This document shows, in pieces, positions 58,095 through 64,000 of a stretch of DNA of 64,000 nt. A program made the position numbers and the translations under genes. Location of the stretch: positions 186,001 to 250,000 of the forward strand of contig OX638369.1 of NCBI GenBank assembly GCA_951812925.1, written 5' to 3'. This DNA is from Calliopum simillimum (lineage: Eukaryota > Arthropoda > Insecta > Diptera > Lauxaniidae). Every line of letters begins with the position of its first letter. Position 1 is the stretch's first letter. The notes below the pieces were generated by a model. That model was not told the origin of the DNA. It saw nothing but the letters and a program-made list of their open reading frames with translations, and made no database searches.

Positions 58095-58815
58095 ATAAAG
58101 GGTAATGTAAGATTCTTTACTTTATTATTCAGTATAGTCTCCCTGAACATCAATACACTTGTTCCAACGAGATTCCAATTTATGAATTCCATCCCTGAAG
58201 TAAGATTCTGGAAGGGCTGCAAAATACGCTACCACAGCTGTTATAACCTCATCATTTGATGAAAAACGCTTTCCACGCATGAATGTGGATGCTCCAACTA
58301 TTCGAACTTTAATTCATGGATTTTAGCCATTGTCAAAATGCTCTTGTGACACGGTGCATTGCCCTGATGAAAAAGAATCTCTTTCTTCTGCAAACCGGGT
58401 CTTTTTTCACAAATTTTTTCCTTCGGCTGGTCTAAAAGGTTACTATAATATTCAGAATTTATTGTTTTACCAGTTTGCAAGTAATCCACAAACAAAATTC
58501 CTTTCGCATCCCTAAAACCTAATGCTAACACCTTTTTGGCCGATTTCTGGACACGAATTCGTTTCGGAACCGAAGAACCAGGTTCACACCACTCTTTAGC
58601 CTCTTGTTTTGGTTCAGGATCATGGTGATAGACCCAAGTCTAATCCATAGAAAGTTGCATTCGAATGTGTTTTTGTTCCATTGTTAGCGAATGCGGCACC
58701 CAGTATTCTGAAACTCAATACTTCAGTCAAAATATGACTTACATTATCCAATGAGATGCCTAGAGCTTCTACCAAATCTCTTTCAGTCACTCGACGATTT
58801 TTCATATATAATGCT
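58095..58815 (-). pseudogene. Mariner transposase relic
   Basis: Minus strand. Near 58800-58620 the frame reads MKNRRVTERDLVEALGISLD with ILTEVLS (helix-turn-helix region). At 58531-58298 it reads LALGFRDAKGILFVDYLQTG and YYSNLLDQPKEKI, then EILFHQGNAPCHKSILTMAK. In mariners the last block is HQDNAPxH, so the second catalytic Asp is replaced by Gly here. The first catalytic Asp would be in FRDAKG or nearby. Frameshifts occur near 58620 and 58300 and the C-terminal third has decayed. Dead copy. Confidence 0.75.
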
Positions 58816-58818
58816 ATA

Positions 58819-59066
58819 CTGCCGTCCTAAAAAAGAATGCCGTAACTCCAATAAATTTTTATTTTTGTAAAATAAGTTTTTGTGTTCATGTTTATGTGTA
58901 CGGCTGGGAGAAACGACAAAAGTTGTAGTTGTTTTTATAGGGAAAATGAAGGTAAAATGCAACCTGTTCTTGTGGGTTGACGGACTGAACCGAGATGACC
59001 CAAAAAACGCCGTAAACGCATTTTTTTGGAAAATTGGAGTTACGGCATTCTTGCTTAGGACGGCAG
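58819..59066. mobile_element. 248 bp MITE with TA duplication
   Basis: The ends CTGCCGTCCTAA and complement are followed by inverted GAATGCCGTAACTCCAAT. TA flanks both sides (58817-58818 and 59067-59068), as in Tc1/mariner insertions. It abuts the N-terminal end of the mariner relic. Confidence 0.82.
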
Positions 59067-59649
59067 TATATAAATCGGTATATTGTATTCACCTTTAAAA
59101 ACTTTAATAAATGAAAATGAAATGATATGAAATATTTTGGAAGCTGAACGAAATCAAACACAAAAAAAAAAAACAATTGTCCAATAATTTTGAGAGATCT
59201 ATTCAACGATATCAATCCTGATCCCCTGTCACATTCCCAGGGTAGGGCGGGGGCAACTTCGAAATTTTAGATGGAAACTCCCAGTTTTTTGCAGATTTGG
59301 ATTTTACGTAAAAATATACAATAATTTTGTCTGAAACAATTTTTCTTATTTGTCCTATATGGCGCACAATGGGAGGGTTTGTATGGAACGGCGGTCATAT
59401 ATAGTAATAATAGAGCTAGGCTATTGAGATTTGGTACAGATGTTTTTTACATTAAAATAATAAAAATCCGTGAATATGAACAAAATCCGCCGACGGACAC
59501 GCCTACCTCCCATACAAAGTTGGGGCGTGGTCAGAATTTTTTTTCAAAATGTTTATCAATTTTCAATAACTTGACCCCGCTAATTTCAAAAATGTTAAAA
59601 GTTTTGCGCTATCTTTTATAGTTTTCAAGTTTTGAGGAATAAACGAAAA
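59067..59649. other. AT-rich stretch with GGCGTGG fragment
   Basis: Near 59480-59530 GGACACGCCTACCTCCCATA and GGGGCGTGGTC resemble the TATACCC family. No gene is seen; the 107-codon minus frame at 58892-59215 crosses the MITE and has no domain. Confidence 0.4.
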
Positions 59650-60065
59650 TCTACTTTATAAAAACTAGATTTTGTTTGTTTGTGTATTTGTCCCTTATTA
59701 ACTCGGAAACTAGGTAACCGATTTCAAAGAACTTTTTATATTATGCTTGTACAAAACAAGGCTAAGCTATATATTAAAAAAGATGGCGGTGCCACGCCCC
59801 CCAAAAAATTTACTTATCATATCACCGAAACTCTTTGACGCAGATGAATGAGATTTGGTAAATGTGTAAAAATCATCAGGACAAATAATATCCATCGGAC
59901 AAATGGGCGGTACCACGCCTTCAAAAAAAAAAATTCATCATATTTCTGAAAATATTTGACGAAGATAGATATTATTTGGTAGATATTAAAAGACCATCAG
60001 AACAAATAATCCGCACTAGAAAAATGGGCAGTGCCACACCTACCAAAAAATTAAATTATCAATAT
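59650..60065 (+). mobile_element. Helitron 5' fragment
   Basis: Starts with TC after A (TCTACTTTATAAAAACTAGA) and GTTTGTTTGTGTATTTG, then ACTCGGAAACTAGGTAACCG. Three units with GGCGGTGCCACGCC-like or GGGCGGTACCACGCC follow. No CTAG end is found, so it is 3' truncated. Confidence 0.6.
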
Positions 60066-62274
60066 CTCCGAAAATACGTTAATCCAGAAATGCATTTTTT
60101 TTATTTTTGTTGTTTTGAACAGATAATGATTTACATTAGGCAAAATGCATAGGTAAAAAAACATAGTCATAGGAAGTTTTCGGTTTTAGCTTTTTTTAAT
60201 TTCATTTTCTACTGTAAAAATTAGCAATTTTTTTTTTAAAACAATTATGTATTAGAAAAAAAAATATTGCTTTTACTATTTGTAAAAATTTGACTGGGAA
60301 ACCTTTCGTGTGGATTGCAATGCATAATGTGATAGATGCGTACGTTAGCCATCAGCACCACAACCAATATTATAACGAAGTTGACTGAAAGTCAATTTGA
60401 TTTTATATGACCTACCGAATTATCCAACAAGAAACAAAGGTTACCAAAAAAAATAAAAAATTTAGTTTATAATTGAAGTATTGAGTCGGAATTTTTGTAT
60501 GGTTTCTGATAGAAATCATCATTTATTACTAAATTCAATATGCTCTTGGCTTATTTTAAGAAAGGGTGAGTCCCAAGGGGGATCAAAAGGAGGAAATATA
60601 CCCCTTACCTGTCACCCTTCTCTTAAAATTTTTTTTTTTTTTTTGAATTTAAGTAGACTGTAAGCTTAAAATTGATAAATATATTGTAAAACGTTGCAGA
60701 ATGTAAAGAAATAAAAATATTTTTTTTTCTCAAAAACTGCTACAGGAAAAAATTCAAAGAAAAAAAAGTTCTCAAAAAAGGCAGTAGGGACTTTGCATTT
60801 CGATTAAGCATACTTGGCCACATATTATATTGGAAAATAATGAAAATCAGAAAATGTATTTTTTTTTTTTTTATTGTCAAAGTTTGTAAAATTTGTCGAT
60901 TTTGGCTTTTGAGCTTAAATTTTCGAAAAATCACCATAATTCACCTATCATACATAAAAACTCAAACAAATGTTTTTTTAAAAGCTAAATGCTTGTACTT
61001 TTTGACAAAATGCTATCTTGATATATTTCGATGCAAACGAATTAAAAATAGCGTTCCAAAAAAGTCAACTTATTTTGTCCCGTCAAAAACCACAATATGA
61101 AAAAGTTTATAAACAAAAAAGTTCTCAAAAAAGGCAGTAGGGACTTTGCATATCGATTAAGCATACTTGGCCACATCTTATATTGAAAAATAATGAAAAT
61201 CAGAATATGCATTTTTTTTTTTTTTTAATGCCAAAGTTTGCAATTTTTCCATTTTTACCATTTTTTTTTAAATATTTGATAAATCACTATAATTCACATA
61301 AAGTCGGCAAAAAAAAAAGAATATATTTTTAACAAAGTAGAAACAATATACTTTCTAACGATATGCTACATTAGTGGATCGGGCTTAAAAGAAATTAACA
61401 AGAGCGTTTATCCAGCAGTTTCTAATTTTAAAAGTTCTGTAGAGCATTTTTTCTATTTAAAGTCCAACTTTGGGCTCACTGTGTTGCTAAACCAAAACAA
61501 AATTTTAAACTTTTATAGTTTTTTTTCCGTCCCTAAGTATTATCTGACGATTGGCGTAAAAATTTTTTAAATCCATAGCACTTTCAAATTTTACCTAATT
61601 ATGGCCACAATCTCCCATTGTGTGGCGGTGTAATAAACAAAAACAAAATTAAAATACAAATTTTTTTACCTTAAATTTCGTGAAATGAGTTTTTATATCC
61701 ATAGGTTTCTCCATAAAAGTGGCTCTAACACAAAGGGTGGCAAATAATGGCAGCCAGTTTTCGGAGTACACGCAAACTTAGAGATGAACAGCAATTCGTT
61801 GTGCAATGAGCCTAGCTTTACGAAAATTTAAGTTTTTTTTTAAACTCAACTCAAAGCTTAAAAACTACGATAAAAGCAATGTTTTAAAAAAAATTAATAA
61901 AAAATAAAACCTCTTGAAAAATATTTTTTTTGTTGCTTAGTTTTATTAGACAAGACCAATAATGCATTTAGTGAACAAAAAAAATCATTTTCCCTTAACC
62001 GTTTGCCAAAGTCTGCAACCTAAATATGAAGAATTTTTTTTAAAAAATTAAATTTGTTCGCTAACTTAAAAATTTACTCAAATTTGAGAGGCTGTAGAAA
62101 CCAAACCACTGGCCCGAATGAGATGAAATTAAAAATTTCCTTGCCTCTTTATATTTTTCTATCCGATGCCAATATCAGATTTTTAAAAGGAACCCATTCC
62201 AAAATTGATTTTTCGTAAAATGAGCGGCGGAACGAGTGTGATTATATTGCCATTAGCAGATAGGGTGACCTAAG
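60066..62274. other. AT-rich stretch with a direct repeat pair
   Basis: About 60757-60895 and 61107-61240 are direct copies (GTTCTCAAAAAAGGCAGTAG, ACTTTGCAT.TCGATTAAGC, CTTGGCCACAT). Part of the first also occurs at 47400-47490. No gene is supported; the open frames here are Lys/Phe-rich low-complexity sequence. Confidence 0.45.
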
Positions 62275-63098
62275 CTCACATGTTGCGATGCTTCTCCCAC
62301 GAGTGAGCTATAAACAACAATTTAACGCATTTCCCTGCCTGGCTGCTTGTGGTATTGAACAACGAGAGGTAAAATTTTATTTTCATTTCTTGGAATTTCG
62401 TTCCGTTGACTTAAATAGGTATAAATTGAACTCTTGTTTTTTTTTTACTATCTAAAATGGGATTATTGAGCTGAAGGGTTTTGGGATTTGTAGTAAAGAA
62501 ATTTTTATGAAACTCGTTCCTGTAAGTTTTAAAAAAGGTTAAAATTCCAATTTATTCTGAGTTGTTACTTATACCACAGATATGTATATGAAGAGCTTAC
62601 AGAAGTGAACTCAATAATTGGACAAAAACTTTACCCCAATTGAACGCTATATTCATAGCAAAAAAATGAATACACGTCTACGTATGTACATTAGACTGCT
62701 TCATAATTTTTTATTTTTTTTTTGCTTCCGATTTGCTTTCCAACAAGTTTTTTTGTTAAAAGGATAGAAACTAAAAACCCTAGTGCAAGGAGAGCCCATA
62801 ATATTAATATTTACTGGTGGCGCATCGTATTTCTTTGTTTTAATTGTGAAAGAGTACTCTCCTTAACATATCTCGTTAGAGAGAAAACACAGAAAAATGA
62901 GACTACTACCGTTAGAAAGAGCATAAAATTTTTCATAAAAAAAAATTTATGGTAATTTTTTTCGTAAATATGTCACTTCGGTAGTTTTTTAGCTTTCAAA
63001 GTTAAGAATCGTTTTGGAACTAAATATATATTTCGCTTTAAAACTAAACACAGTTTTTTCAAGTTTTAAAATGATTTTAAACTTTGAAAGCTTAAAAA
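62275..63098. repeat. 824 bp tandem duplication, unit 1
   Basis: Begins CTCACATGTTGCGATGCTTC and is followed directly by a near-identical unit at 63099. It includes the left half of a foldback that starts near 62888 (ACACAGAAAAATGAGACTAC), but the right half is cut off at the junction. The 77-codon frame at 62722-62955 has no domain. Confidence 0.85.
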
Positions 63099-63890
63099 CT
63101 CACATGTTGCGATGCTTCTCCCACGAGTGAGCTATAAACAACAATTTAACGCATTTCCCTGCCTGGCTGCTTGTGGTATTGAACAACGAGAGGTAAAATT
63201 TTATTTTCATTTCTTGGAATTTCGTTCCGTTGACTTAAATAGGTATAAATTAAACTCTTGTTTTTTTTACTAAAAGAAATTTTTATGAAACTCGTTCCTG
63301 TAAGTTCTGAACAGTTTTTTTTTTTTTTTAAATAAAAAGGGTTAAAATTCCAATTTATTCTGAGTTGTTATTTATACCACAGATATGTATATGAAGAGCT
63401 TACAGAAGTGAACTCAATAATTGGACAAAAACTTTACCCCAATTGAACGCTATATTCATAGCAAAAAAATGAATACACGTCTACGTATGTACATTAGACT
63501 GCTTCATAATTTTTTATTTTTTTTTGCTTCCGATTTGCTTTCCAACAAGTTTTTTTGTTAAAAGGATAGAAACTAAAAACCCTAGTGCAAGGAGAGCCCA
63601 TAATATTAATATTTACTGGTGGCGCATCGTATTTCTTTGTTTTAATTGTGAAAGAGTACTCTCCTAAACATATCTCGTTAAAGAGAAAACACAGAAAAAT
63701 GAGACTACTACCGTTAGAAAGAGCATAAAATTTTTCATTAAAAAAAGTTTATAATAATTTTTTTCGTAAATGTCACTTCGGTAGTTTTTTAGCTTTCAAA
63801 GTTAAGAATCGTTTTGGAACTAAATACATATTTCGCTTTAAAACTAAACACATTTTTTTCAAGTTTTAAAACGATTTTAAACTTTAAAGG
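63099..63890. repeat. 824 bp tandem duplication, unit 2
   Basis: Repeats unit 1 with few changes, a roughly 50 bp deletion near 63270 and a longer T run near 63315. It continues into the complete foldback at 63689-63981, so unit 2 is probably the original and unit 1 the copy. Confidence 0.85.
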
Positions 63891-63981
63891 CTAAAAAACT
63901 ACCGAAGTGACACATTTGCGAAAAGAATTATTAGAAACTTTTTATGAAAAATTTTATGCTAGTAGTCTCATTTTTCTGTGT
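63689..63981. mobile_element. Foldback MITE at the window edge
   Basis: The ends ACACAGAAAAATGAGACTAC and complement are followed by inverted CATAAAATTTTTCAT and GTCACTTCGGTAGTTTTT. A half copy lies at 62888-63098 within unit 1 of the tandem duplication. Confidence 0.8.
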
Positions 63982-64000
63982 AACACTGCAGGTAAATTTA

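Noticed and set aside
62722..62955. 77-codon frame repeated in the tandem units
   Set aside because: Its counterpart in unit 2 is not preserved as a clean long frame and no domain is visible; it is duplicated non-coding DNA.

Overview
The window reads as AT-rich genomic DNA of a brachyceran fly. The evidence is two or three 69-70 nt GT/AG introns, Helitron-like elements with CTAG ends, mariner and hAT relics, and a dispersed TATACCC / GATCAGCGTC / GGGCGTGGC repeat of the kind seen between fly genes. The repeat load and a gene with introns of about 24 kb and 4.4 kb point to a large genome, for example a tephritid; this is inference, not a species call. There are no rRNA genes, no CRISPR arrays and no bacterial-style operons.

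The standout is a complete Fanzor gene on the minus strand (44891-46691). Fanzor is the eukaryotic relative of the TnpB RNA-guided nuclease. It has two exons split by a 70 nt intron, an unbroken frame of 576 residues, a RuvC fold with an IGLDPG motif, a four-cysteine zinc finger and an NRDVNAG motif. It has a TATA box about 300 bp upstream and overlapping AATAAA signals just after the stop. It lies downstream of the third recognised exon of a plus-strand host gene, so it is probably inside an intron.

Host genes: three phase-compatible exons on the plus strand (11707-11818, 35666-35794, 40236-40406) form the 5' part of one unrecognised gene. A second two-exon reading frame (13480-14102) lies between the first two and carries an in-frame 57 bp duplication. 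A decayed minus-strand gene (48222-49130) has at least three frame breaks and ends at an inverted duplication.

Most of the rest is nested transposable elements. Left part (1-35 kb): a TTAA-flanked foldback, a 2.8 kb foldback with a tRNA-Met-like relic, a hAT-type element with an 8 bp target duplication that holds mariner scraps, several palindromic MITEs, a Helitron, a hAT with BED-finger remains and perfect 8 bp duplications, a 2.5 kb long-TIR element carrying a broken cysteine-rich gene, a TAA-flanked Harbinger-type element with a MADF relic, and a three-layer nest at 30.3-33.5 kb. Middle (36-44 kb): a broken LINE reverse transcriptase, a tRNA-like relic, two foldbacks and a nested palindrome whose empty site is in the same window. 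Right part (49-64 kb): MITEs (one 107 bp copy with 3 bp duplications), Helitrons, a mariner transposase relic with a TA-flanked MITE beside it, and an 824 bp tandem duplication at the edge.
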